A stretch of DNA of 35,024 bases from Tissierella sp. P1 (GTDB taxonomy: Bacteria; Bacillota; Clostridia; Tissierellales; Tissierellaceae): positions 1 to 35,024 of the forward strand of contig NZ_NPMN01000036.1 of assembly GCF_002266425.1 (NCBI RefSeq), read 5' to 3'. Positions 9,827 to 17,567 of this stretch are shown one piece after another (position 1 is the first letter of the stretch; each line of letters opens with the position of its first letter). The notes under the pieces were generated by a model. The model saw only the letters and a list, made by a program, of their open reading frames with translations, had not been told where the DNA came from and did no database searches. The position numbers and the translations under genes are program-made.

Positions 9827-10269
9827 TAGTAGATATAATACCAGAGGAGTTTGTAGCAGAAGATTTAATAGATAAATTAAAGGAAGTACTAACTAGAGAA
9901 GATAAAGTACTGATTCCAAGAGCAAAATTAGGCAGACAAGAATTAGTAGAAGAATTAGGTAAGTTTTCCTTAGTAGATGAATTAGTAATCTACGATACTG
10001 TAAAAAGCAAAGAAAGTAAAGATGAGATAATTAATGCAATAGAAGATTTAGATTCTTACTATTTATTATTTACATCTTCATCAACATTTACAAATTTTGT
10101 TGAAATACTTGGAAATGATAGCAAAATAATTTTAGATAAAGGAAAGATAATATCCATTGGGCCAATTACTACAAAGACTATTGAAGATGAAGGTTATGTA
10201 GTATATAGACAAGCTGAAACCTATACAGTAGATGGAGTGTTAGAATTACTTATGAAGGAGAAAAGATAA
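9802..10269 (+). pseudogene. hemD: Out-of-frame C-terminal half of HemD (uroporphyrinogen-III synthase)
   Basis: Read in the frame starting at 9802, this stretch encodes NAIRKYGIIVDIIPEEF and continues without a stop to TAA at 10267-10269. It ends with segments such as YLLFTSSSTFTNFVEIL and ISIGPITTKTIEDEGY, which are the conserved C-terminal HemD motifs (FTSxS..., IGPxTxxxxxxxG). It lacks its own ribosome binding site or plausible start and is clearly the continuation of the fusion at 8771. No canonical slippery heptamer is present at the break, so programmed frameshifting is unlikely. The hemB ATG follows the stop by one base, so operon coupling is retained. Confidence 0.85.
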
Positions 10270-10270
10270 A

Positions 10271-11230
10271 ATGAATAGAACTAGAAGATTAAGAAAAAAT
10301 CCTTCAATTAGGAGTATGGTAAGGGAAACTAAGTTATCAGTATATGATTTTATATATCCTTTATTTATTGTAGAAGGAGAAAATATAAAAAGAGAAATTT
10401 CCTCTATGAAGGGAGTTTATCATTTTTCAGTAGATAAGGTTTTAGAAGAAATAAAGGAAATTATGGATTTAGGTATAAAATCTATAATATTATTTGGAAT
10501 ACCAGATAAAAAAGACCATATGGGTTCTGAAGGATATGCAACTCAAGGGATTATTCAAAAAGCAATACGAGCCATTAAATTAAATTTTCCTGAAATGTAT
10601 ATAGTTACAGATGTATGTATGTGTGAATATACATCTCATGGACATTGTGGCATTATAACTGAGCAGGGTGATGTAGATAATGATGAGACTTTATCTTATT
10701 TAGGAAAAATCGCTCTTAGTCATGCAGAAGCAGGAGCAGATATGGTAGCACCTTCTGACATGATGGATGGAAGAGTTGGATATATAAGGAAGGTATTAGA
10801 TGAAAATGGATTTGAAATGATTCCAATAATGGCATATAGTGCTAAGTATTCATCGTCATTTTATGGTCCGTTTAGAGAGGCAGCAGATTCTGCACCTGCT
10901 TGGGGAGATAGAAAATCTTATCAAATGGACCCGGCAAATTCTAATGAAGCCATAAGAGAAGTAATGTATGATATAGAAGAAGGTGCGGATATAGTAATGG
11001 TAAAGCCTGCTCTCTCCTATTTAGATATAATAAGAAGGGTTAAGGATAATTTTAATATGCCTATTGCAGCTTATAATGTAAGTGGAGAATACTCCATGAT
11101 AAAAATGGCAATAGAAAATGGAATCATGGGGGAAGAAATAATAATGGAGGTCTTGACTTCAATAAAAAGAGCAGGAGCCGATATTATTATTTCATACTTT
11201 GCTAAGGATGTGGCAAAATCTCTTAAATAA
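10271..11230 (+). CDS. hemB: Delta-aminolevulinic acid dehydratase (porphobilinogen synthase)
   Basis: Condenses two 5-aminolevulinates to porphobilinogen. The 319-residue protein has the three-cysteine zinc site in [16 protein letters not shown], marking the zinc-dependent class. It has the Schiff-base lysines in [15 protein letters not shown] and [13 protein letters not shown], and the SDMMDGRVG substrate loop. Start is ATG one base after the HemD stop. Order hemD-hemB-hemL is common in Firmicutes. Confidence 0.97.
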   Translation: MNRTRRLRKNPSIRSMVRETKLSVYDFIYPLFIVEGENIKREISSMKGVYHFSVDKVLEEIKEIMDLGIKSIILFGIPDKKDHMGSEGYATQGIIQKAIRAIKLNFPEMYIVTDVCMCEYTSHGHCGIITEQGDVDNDETLSYLGKIALSHAEAGADMVAPSDMMDGRVGYIRKVLDENGFEMIPIMAYSAKYSSSFYGPFREAADSAPAWGDRKSYQMDPANSNEAIREVMYDIEEGADIVMVKPALSYLDIIRRVKDNFNMPIAAYNVSGEYSMIKMAIENGIMGEEIIMEVLTSIKRAGADIIISYFAKDVAKSLK

Positions 11231-11250
11231 AATGTAAAGGGGAGATTAAT

Positions 11251-12543
11251 TTGAATTTGGAAAAATCAAAACAAATATATGAAGAAGGTGTAAAATATAT
11301 TCCTGGTGGGGTAAATAGTCCTGTTAGAGCCTTTAAATCTGTTAATTCATCACCTGTTTTTATCTCTAAGGGTTATAAAAGTAAAATACAAGATGAGGAC
11401 GGGAATACTTATATAGACTATATAGGTTCTTGGGGACCAGCCATCTTAGGACATTCAAATGAAGAACTTATGGAAGGAATAGAAGATATAATAAGAGATG
11501 GGCTAAGTTTTGGTTTACCTACAAAAATTGAAGTAGATATGGCAAAACTAATGGTAGAATCTTATCCGGCTATAAATATGGTAAGAATGGTTAACTCAGG
11601 TACTGAAGCAACTATGAGTGCCATAAGAGTTGCCAGAGGATATACTAATAAAAATAAAATAATAAAGTTTGAAGGATGCTACCATGGACATAGCGATTCC
11701 CTTCTTGTAAAATCTGGCTCAGGAACTATAACTTATGGAGTTCCTACGAGTTTAGGAGTACTAGAAGAAATTGTAAACAACACTTTAGTATGTAAATATA
11801 ATGATTTAGATGATATAAAGAAAACTTTTAAAGAATATGGTTCAGACATAGCTGCTGTAATTGTGGAACCAGTAGCTGGTAATATGGGATTAGTTCCAGC
11901 TACACCAGAGTTCTTAAAGGGATTAAGAGAAATAACAAAAGAATATAATTCTGTTTTAATCTTTGATGAAGTAATCACTGGTTTTAGAATTGCTTATGGT
12001 GGAGCTAGTGAAGTATATGGAATAGAGCCAGATATGGCTTGTTTTGGCAAAATAATAGGAGGAGGATTTCCAGTAGGAGCCTATGGAGGAAAAAAAGAGA
12101 TAATGGAAATGGTATCTCCTCTAGGTGGAGTATATCAAGCGGGAACTCTTTCAGGTAATCCCCTTGCTATGCACATAGGATATAAGAATATAAAGCTTCT
12201 ACAAAGAGATAAAAGCATATATGATCATATGGAGAAAATGGCAATAAAATTAGAAAAAGGTATTTCCGAAAATATTGAAAAATTAGGTATAAATGCTACC
12301 ATAGTTAGATTTAAAAATATGCTTACTCTATTCTTTGGAAAAGGGCCATTTAACAATTATGATGATGTTCAAAAATGTGATACTGAACTTTATGCAAAGT
12401 ATTTTAAAGAAATGCTAAATAGGGGAATAATGCTTCCGCCAGCTCAATTTGAATGTATGTTTTTATCTATAGAACATACAGAGGAAGATTTAGAATATAC
12501 CATAAAATCAAATTATGAGTCTTTAAAATCAATTAAAGAATAG
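11251..12543 (+). CDS. hemL: Glutamate-1-semialdehyde 2,1-aminomutase
   Basis: PLP enzyme that converts glutamate-1-semialdehyde to 5-aminolevulinate. The 430-residue protein has the opening YIPGGVNSPVRAFKSV, the VNSGTEATMSAIRVARG phosphate-binding region, FDEVITGFR, and the PLP lysine in ACFGKIIGGGFPVGAYGG. The TTG start at 11251 is supported by AAAGGGGAG about 7 bases upstream. It is the last gene of the operon and is followed by a strong terminator. Confidence 0.97.
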   Translation: MNLEKSKQIYEEGVKYIPGGVNSPVRAFKSVNSSPVFISKGYKSKIQDEDGNTYIDYIGSWGPAILGHSNEELMEGIEDIIRDGLSFGLPTKIEVDMAKLMVESYPAINMVRMVNSGTEATMSAIRVARGYTNKNKIIKFEGCYHGHSDSLLVKSGSGTITYGVPTSLGVLEEIVNNTLVCKYNDLDDIKKTFKEYGSDIAAVIVEPVAGNMGLVPATPEFLKGLREITKEYNSVLIFDEVITGFRIAYGGASEVYGIEPDMACFGKIIGGGFPVGAYGGKKEIMEMVSPLGGVYQAGTLSGNPLAMHIGYKNIKLLQRDKSIYDHMEKMAIKLEKGISENIEKLGINATIVRFKNMLTLFFGKGPFNNYDDVQKCDTELYAKYFKEMLNRGIMLPPAQFECMFLSIEHTEEDLEYTIKSNYESLKSIKE

Positions 12544-12550
12544 TAATCGA

Positions 12551-12590
12551 TAATAAGACCTAAGAGATAAATATCTCTTAGGTCTTATTA
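12551..12590. terminator. Bidirectional terminator between hemL and the YeiH-type gene
   Basis: A perfect 19-bp inverted repeat (12551-12569 with 12572-12590), rich in AAGACCTAAGAGAT, is flanked by T/A runs suited to both strands. It sits between convergent genes, 3 bases from the end of the minus-strand gene. Confidence 0.88.
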
Positions 12591-12593
12591 AAA

Positions 12594-13628
12594 TTATCCT
12601 ACATAGTTAGCAAAGATTGTAATAAACAATAATGAGGATAAAGCAACTGCAGCCCAAGTACATCCACCAAGGATAATAGGTTTAGTTCCTTTTGTGAAAA
12701 GGTCTTTAAAATGAATTTTAAATCCAACACCAGCTAAAGCTGCTGTTATTAAGAATTTATAGCCAGTTTTAAAGAATTTTGAAGCTCCCGGAATAATATT
12801 AAATACTCCTAAAGTATTTAATATAGCCATTCCTAAGAAAACAACTATAAACCATGGGAAAACCTTCATAACAGTTTGGCCGATAGATATATGTCCTCCG
12901 CTATCTTTATTTGCTTTAGATTCATTTTTTACAGTTATAATTGTAGCAACAATGGAAACAAGGATTAGTAAACTAGTTCTTGCAAGCTTTATAGTAATTG
13001 CTAAACTTGAGTCAAGATTATTTAAAACATTGTATGTTGCTTCAGCTGCAGCAACACTTGAAGTATCATTTATAGCTGCACCCGCTAAAAATCCAAATTG
13101 GTTAGGAGTCAATCCCATAAATCCAGCTAAATAAGGATAAAGTAAAGCAGCTAAGATATCAAATAAAAATATAGCAGTCATAGCATATGCAATTTCAGTT
13201 TCTTTAGCCTTAATAATTGAAGCCAAAGTTGCAATTGCAGTACCCCCGCAAATACAACTACCACCACCAACTAATGTACAAGTATTAGTTGATAATTCCA
13301 ATTTTTTACCCACAAAATAGGCTACAGCAAAGGATAAACAAATATTAAAGAGAAGTAAAGGTAATGCCTTAGCCCCATAGCCTAAGACTTGATTAAAATT
13401 AAGAGTTGCACCAGCTAAGATAATCCCCCATTTTAGAAATTTCTTTCCAGCGTAAGACGTACCAGATTTGAGGTCTTTATCTATGGATGGCATGATATTT
13501 AGTATAAGCATGCCTATGAATAAGCCAATCATTGGAGCACCGACTATATTTTGTAATCCACCTATAAATGTGGCTAAGATAGCAATTCCAATACAAAGGA
13601 TAATACCAAAGAGTTTTTTACTATTCAT
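12594..13628 (-). CDS. YeiH/UPF0324-family putative sulfate exporter
   Basis: A 344-residue membrane protein of about ten hydrophobic segments. It has the family signature GGGSCICGGTAIATLASIIKA near the middle and the N-terminal IATFIGGLQNIVGAPMIGLF. The family (Pfam Cons_hypoth698, also called PSE) is named as a putative sulfate exporter from genetic context; transport is not proven for most members. ATG start with AGGGGGAG. The gene lies downstream of a persulfide reductase and a sulfite reductase on the same strand but behind a hairpin, so it is probably partly uncoupled. The neighbourhood supports export of a sulfur oxyanion or taurine-derived sulfonate, as an inference. Confidence 0.87.
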   Translation of the reverse strand: MNSKKLFGIILCIGIAILATFIGGLQNIVGAPMIGLFIGMLILNIMPSIDKDLKSGTSYAGKKFLKWGIILAGATLNFNQVLGYGAKALPLLLFNICLSFAVAYFVGKKLELSTNTCTLVGGGSCICGGTAIATLASIIKAKETEIAYAMTAIFLFDILAALLYPYLAGFMGLTPNQFGFLAGAAINDTSSVAAAEATYNVLNNLDSSLAITIKLARTSLLILVSIVATIITVKNESKANKDSGGHISIGQTVMKVFPWFIVVFLGMAILNTLGVFNIIPGASKFFKTGYKFLITAALAGVGFKIHFKDLFTKGTKPIILGGCTWAAVALSSLLFITIFANYVG

Positions 13629-13707
13629 TTTTCTCCCCCTTATAAAACAATGTAAAAATTATGTCAAACAATGTGAAAAAAAAGACGAGTGAATTTAAAA
13701 AATAATT

Positions 13708-13751
13708 ATTATCCGAAAGAAAGTTTTCAATAAAACTTTCTTTTGGATAAT
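13708..13751 (-). terminator. Hairpin terminator after the sulfite reductase gene
   Basis: A 20-bp stem (13708-13727 with 13732-13751, one G-T pair) with a 4-base loop, between the sulfite reductase stop and the YeiH-type gene. Confidence 0.85.
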
Positions 13752-13763
13752 TTCTTTATTTAA

Positions 13764-14717
13764 CTAACAAGTAGCGCCCCCAGCTAAATGAAGTTCAGAG
13801 CTTAAAATTTCTTCTTTTCTGTCTAAAAGTTCATTAGATAATAATTGAGCTTCAACATTTTCAAAACCGATTCTTTCTATTGTTTGAGATAAACGCTCTC
13901 CAGTTTCACCTTGTTCTCTAAATAAGAGTATAGTTTTTTCAATTATATCCATAACCTCTTCTTCGGATGTAAATATCTTATTTAAAGGAATTCCGTGATT
14001 TACTAATTTACCCCATCTACCGCCTATATATATCTTATATCCTACTTGGCCATTTGGTATAGCATCAAAATGACAAGTACCAATACAACGTCCACAGTTA
14101 TTACATATTTCTTTATCAATTTCTAAAACATCATTAATAACTTTAGTAGCGTGAACTGGACAAGTATTTTCTACACTACATACTCTACAACCATTACATG
14201 ATTCACTATCATAATTAGGTACCATTTGTCCAACGATTCCTAGGTCATTTAAACTAGGTTTCATACAGTTATTAGGACATCCCCCTACACCAATTTTAAA
14301 TTTATGTGGCAATTTTACATCAGCATAACCATTGAAGAATTTTTCATGAATTTTTTCTGATAAATCAAAAGTATCAATTAAACCATATTGACAAGTTGTA
14401 CCTTTACAAGAAACTACTGGACGTACCTTAGAACCAGTGCCACCTGTTCTTAAGCCTTCTTTAGCTATATAAGCTCTAAAGTCTTCAATTTTGTCATAAG
14501 GAATTCCAGGACATTCTATTGTTAGTCTTGATGTAAATGTTACAGTACCATTGCCGAAAAGCTCTGCTGCTTCTGATAAACATTTGTTTTGAGCTGCAGT
14601 GATTTTTCCATTAACAGTAATAATTCTACCAGAGAAATTATCAGTACCTTTGTTAGCAAGAAAACCTAATGCTTTTACTTTTTTTTGATTTTCTGGACTA
14701 ATTGTTAAACTTGCCAT
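13764..14717 (-). CDS. Siroheme/[4Fe-4S] sulfite reductase with ferredoxin domain
   Basis: The 317-residue protein belongs to the nitrite/sulfite reductase superfamily (COG2221-like, single-subunit clostridial type). Residues about 1-75 form the ferredoxin-like half-domain. The siroheme/[4Fe-4S] cysteines are in VSCKGTTCQYG and GGCPNNCMKPS. This is a C-x4-C plus C-x3-C pattern, where the classical enzyme has C-x5-C plus C-x3-C. Two ferredoxin clusters follow (CNGCRVCSVENTCP, and CNNCGRCIGTCH, where the usual final proline is replaced by histidine). The protein ends in GGATC with a terminal cysteine. It probably reduces sulfite to sulfide in the cytosol with ferredoxin electrons. It lies 28 bases after the persulfide reductase gene, implying an operon. 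Nitrite is an alternative substrate. Confidence 0.85.
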   Translation of the reverse strand: MASLTISPENQKKVKALGFLANKGTDNFSGRIITVNGKITAAQNKCLSEAAELFGNGTVTFTSRLTIECPGIPYDKIEDFRAYIAKEGLRTGGTGSKVRPVVSCKGTTCQYGLIDTFDLSEKIHEKFFNGYADVKLPHKFKIGVGGCPNNCMKPSLNDLGIVGQMVPNYDSESCNGCRVCSVENTCPVHATKVINDVLEIDKEICNNCGRCIGTCHFDAIPNGQVGYKIYIGGRWGKLVNHGIPLNKIFTSEEEVMDIIEKTILLFREQGETGERLSQTIERIGFENVEAQLLSNELLDRKEEILSSELHLAGGATC

Positions 14718-14745
14718 AATTTATTTACCCCCTACTTTTTTATAT

Positions 14746-16365
14746 TTATATTTGATTTAAAATCGAACCACCTTCAAGAACTAATGTATTAGTATAGCCA
14801 AAGTGTTTTAAGCGATTTTGTAGCATATAGGCCCTCTTACCTTTGGAACATACTAATAATAACCTTTCATCTTTACCATACTCAGGTAATTCTCCATCTA
14901 CCTTAGAAAGATCAACATAAGGAATGCCCTTTAGGGATGGAACGATAGATGCATCAATTATTTTATATCCTTCTGCTTTACCGGCTGCAAAATCATAAGG
15001 TGTAATAGTATTAAAATTGCCACTTATTTTATTCAATAAGACATTTACAGTATGTGCAAAAGGATGAATAGCAGTTGAAAACGGAGGAGCATATGCTAAA
15101 TCCATATTTTCAAGATCTTCTAAAGTCGCCTCCATGGTAATTGCGGTTACAGCAATATCTATCATTTTATCTACAGCACCTTTTCCTAAAACCTGTAAAC
15201 CCAACAGCTTTTTAGTATTTCTATCTGCTAACATCTTAACTATAAAGAAAGATGCATCTGGATAGTAATGTGCTTTATCATCTACAACTGTTACCACACT
15301 TATTACATCATAACCTGCGTCTTTAGCGGCAGCTTCTGTTAATCCTGTTCTACCAATATTAAGTTCAGGCAATTTGGCAACCCCTGTTCCAAGAACTCCA
15401 CCATAATTAATCCCTTCATCATTAATGTTTTTAGCTAAAATACGACCTGTGATATTTGCAGTAGATCCCATTGGAGACCAAGCAGGTTCTCCCGTTATTT
15501 TATTTGCTACACTAGCACAGTCACCAATAGCATAAATATTTTCATAATTAGTTTGGAAAGAATTATTTACTTTTATAGTTCTATTTGGCATTAGTTCAAT
15601 ATCGGTATCAGCTAAAAATCCTGTATTAGCACGTATACCTATTGAAAGAATAACTGCATCTGCTTTCATAACACGTTTATCTGTTTTAATTTTTTCCACT
15701 TTGTTTTCACCGATAATAGCTTCTAATTTAGTTCCTGTAAAAACCATAATTCCATGTTCTGCTAAATGATTTGCAATATATTCGGTAAATTCAGGTTCAA
15801 ATCCCGGTGGAACCATTTCAGCCATATCGATTACAGTAACATTAATTCCTTGGAGTGCTAAGTTCTCAGCAACTTCCAGTCCGATAAATCCACCACCAAC
15901 TACAACAGCACGTTTGATTTTATCTGCTTCAATAGCACCCCGTAATGAAATTGCATCTTCTGGAGTTCTCATAAAGAAGACACCATCTAAATCTACACCT
16001 TCTAGAGGAGGTTTTATGGGTTGTGCACCTGAAGCAATGACTAACTTATCATATTCGTATGTATAAGTTTCATTTGTTTTCAAATCTAAAGCTTCTATTG
16101 TATTTTCTTTAGGATTAACTTTAGTTACTTTCATCTCTGTTAGTACATTAGATCCAGTTAATTCAAAAAAACTTTTTGGAGTGTTAACAATCAATTTATC
16201 TTTATTAGGAATTACATTACCTACATAGTAAGGTAGACCACAACCTGCATAAGAAATATCTTTGCTTTCTGTTAATATTGTAACTTCAAGGTCCTGATTT
16301 TCACGTTTTAATTTTGCAGCCACCTTAGTTCCGGCAGCTACACCACCGATGATAAGGACTTTCAC
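14746..16365 (-). CDS. CoA-disulfide / persulfide reductase with C-terminal rhodanese domain
   Basis: A 539-residue FAD/NAD(P)H flavoprotein of the CoADR-RHD/Npsr type. It opens with KVLIIGGVAAGTKVAAKLKR and has the single active-site cysteine Cys42 in SYAGCGLPYYVG. A second dinucleotide motif, VVVGGGFIGLEVAENL, is at about 155. The dimerisation domain includes MDLAYAPPFSTA. A rhodanese domain at about 450-539 carries LLLVCSKGKRAYMLQ. Such enzymes reduce CoA disulfide, CoA persulfide or polysulfide to release sulfide. I prefer the GTG at 16365 because AAAGGAG lies 8 bases upstream of it and directly abuts the other GTG at 16374. It is the first gene of the sulfur operon, divergent from LysR. 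Confidence 0.9.
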   Translation of the reverse strand: MKVLIIGGVAAGTKVAAKLKRENQDLEVTILTESKDISYAGCGLPYYVGNVIPNKDKLIVNTPKSFFELTGSNVLTEMKVTKVNPKENTIEALDLKTNETYTYEYDKLVIASGAQPIKPPLEGVDLDGVFFMRTPEDAISLRGAIEADKIKRAVVVGGGFIGLEVAENLALQGINVTVIDMAEMVPPGFEPEFTEYIANHLAEHGIMVFTGTKLEAIIGENKVEKIKTDKRVMKADAVILSIGIRANTGFLADTDIELMPNRTIKVNNSFQTNYENIYAIGDCASVANKITGEPAWSPMGSTANITGRILAKNINDEGINYGGVLGTGVAKLPELNIGRTGLTEAAAKDAGYDVISVVTVVDDKAHYYPDASFFIVKMLADRNTKKLLGLQVLGKGAVDKMIDIAVTAITMEATLEDLENMDLAYAPPFSTAIHPFAHTVNVLLNKISGNFNTITPYDFAAGKAEGYKIIDASIVPSLKGIPYVDLSKVDGELPEYGKDERLLLVCSKGKRAYMLQNRLKHFGYTNTLVLEGGSILNQI

Positions 16366-16390
16366 AATCCTCACTCCTTTGTAGTATTTT

Positions 16391-16448
16391 TAACGATCGT
16401 TATGGTATTATAATATCACTTGTTTAACTATTAATAAAGTGATATTAT
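16391..16448. promoter_or_regulatory. Two palindromes upstream of the persulfide reductase gene
   Basis: TAACGATCGTTA at 16391-16402 is a perfect 12-base palindrome just upstream of the SD. A 12-bp inverted repeat (16410-16421 with 16437-16448, ATAATATCACTT and its complement) with a 15-base spacer follows. Both lie in the LysR-persulfide reductase intergenic region and are candidate operators. Confidence 0.5.
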
Positions 16449-16460
16449 CTAATCATAATC

Positions 16461-16475
16461 ATAGGTAAAACCTAT
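16461..16475. promoter_or_regulatory. Candidate LysR-type binding site (T-N11-A)
   Basis: ATAGGT-AAA-ACCTAT is a 6-3-6 interrupted dyad with the T-N11-A spacing (T16462 to A16474) typical of LysR-type operators. It stands 52 bases upstream of the LysR start in the divergent promoter region. Confidence 0.5.
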
Positions 16476-16526
16476 AAACATTTTAGATTTATAATAATAA
16501 ATCTTTATAAATAAAGGGGAATAAGT

Positions 16527-17429
16527 ATGACAATAAGACATTTAAGGATCTTTATTGAAGTTGCAGATAGTGGAAAAATGAGTGTTGCAGCATCAAAACT
16601 TTTCATCTCTCAACCTACTGTAAGTCAAACTATTAGAGAGTTAGAAGAGTATTATGAGGTGCTTTTATTTGAACGTCTTTGTAAAAGATTACATATAACT
16701 CCAGAAGGTAAAAAATTACTTTCTTATGCTAGAAAAGTAGTAAAACAATATGATGATTTAGAAGAAAAAATGTTTTCAATAAGTGGGGTTAATAAGATAT
16801 ACATAGGGGCAACAATAACTATAGGAAATTGTCTTCTTTCCAATATAATTCAGAGAATCAAAGAAAATAATCCTAAAATTGAACCATATGCTTATGTAAA
16901 TAATACAAGTACCATAGAGGAAAGGCTTCTAAAATCAGAATTAGATATTGCCTTAGTAGAAGGAAAGATTACAAATCCTAATTTAATTTGTATTCCAGCA
17001 GTAGATGATTATTTAGTTCTTGTTTGTAGTAAAGATCATATTTTTAGCAAAAGAAAAGAAGTTAATCTATATGATTTACAAGATATGGATTTTGTTATGA
17101 GAGAAAAAGGTAGTGGTACAAGAAAATTATTTGAAGATTATTTGCTGGATAATGGTGTTACTATAAAAACTCGATGGGAAACTAATTGTCCTGGTGCTAT
17201 GAGGAGTGCAATAATAGAACATCAATGTTTAGGAGTGCTTTCCGTTCGTCTGGTAGAAGAAGAAATCAAAAATGGAGAAATGAAGTTAATTAGCAATCCA
17301 GAATTTAAATGGGAGAGAAATTTTAGTATTGTATATCATAAAGATAAAATTATAGATAAGACAATGGAAGAAGTTATAGAAGTAATCCGTCGTTATAAAG
17401 AGATAGACATTTTGGAAAAGTTATATTAG
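16527..17429 (+). CDS. LysR-family transcriptional regulator
   Basis: A 300-residue regulator with an N-terminal winged HTH (MSVAASKLFISQPTVSQTIR, residues about 16-35). The LysR effector-binding domain begins near residue 89, with KIYIGATITIGN and the MDFVMREKGSGTR and ECPGAMRSAI-like (NCPGAMRSAI) segments seen in CysL/CbbR-type regulators. ATG with AAAGGGG. It is divergent from the persulfide reductase-sulfite reductase operon, and the shared region contains a T-N11-A dyad, so it probably controls that operon in response to a sulfur metabolite. The effector is unknown. Confidence 0.9.
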   Translation: MTIRHLRIFIEVADSGKMSVAASKLFISQPTVSQTIRELEEYYEVLLFERLCKRLHITPEGKKLLSYARKVVKQYDDLEEKMFSISGVNKIYIGATITIGNCLLSNIIQRIKENNPKIEPYAYVNNTSTIEERLLKSELDIALVEGKITNPNLICIPAVDDYLVLVCSKDHIFSKRKEVNLYDLQDMDFVMREKGSGTRKLFEDYLLDNGVTIKTRWETNCPGAMRSAIIEHQCLGVLSVRLVEEEIKNGEMKLISNPEFKWERNFSIVYHKDKIIDKTMEEVIEVIRRYKEIDILEKLY

Positions 17430-17481
17430 GAAAGTGTAGAATAACTTATTGAATTTGTATAATATCTACATAGGATTGTTA

Positions 17482-17547
17482 TCTAGATAATATTATAATA
17501 TAAATGAGAAGTTATGTTGGTTAATATCCGTTGAAAGTCTAGATAAT
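17482..17547. repeat. Direct repeat upstream of guanine deaminase
   Basis: TCTAGATAAT followed by an ATTATAATA-like tail occurs at 17482 and again at 17538, 56 bases apart; the second copy abuts the gene's ribosome binding site. It could be an operator for the nearby PucR regulator, but the assignment is inference. Confidence 0.4.
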
Positions 17548-17567
17548 AATATAAGGGGTGTTGAATT

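Noticed and set aside
9790..9830. Programmed -1 frameshift in cobA-hemD
   Set aside because: No X-XXY-YYZ slippery heptamer in the right frame and no clear downstream pseudoknot. A one-base deletion or sequence error explains it better.
17430..17567. Purine riboswitch upstream of guanine deaminase
   Set aside because: A TATAAT-like stretch is present, but the conserved core elements of the aptamer (such as the GTTTCTACC and CCGTAAA regions) are missing.
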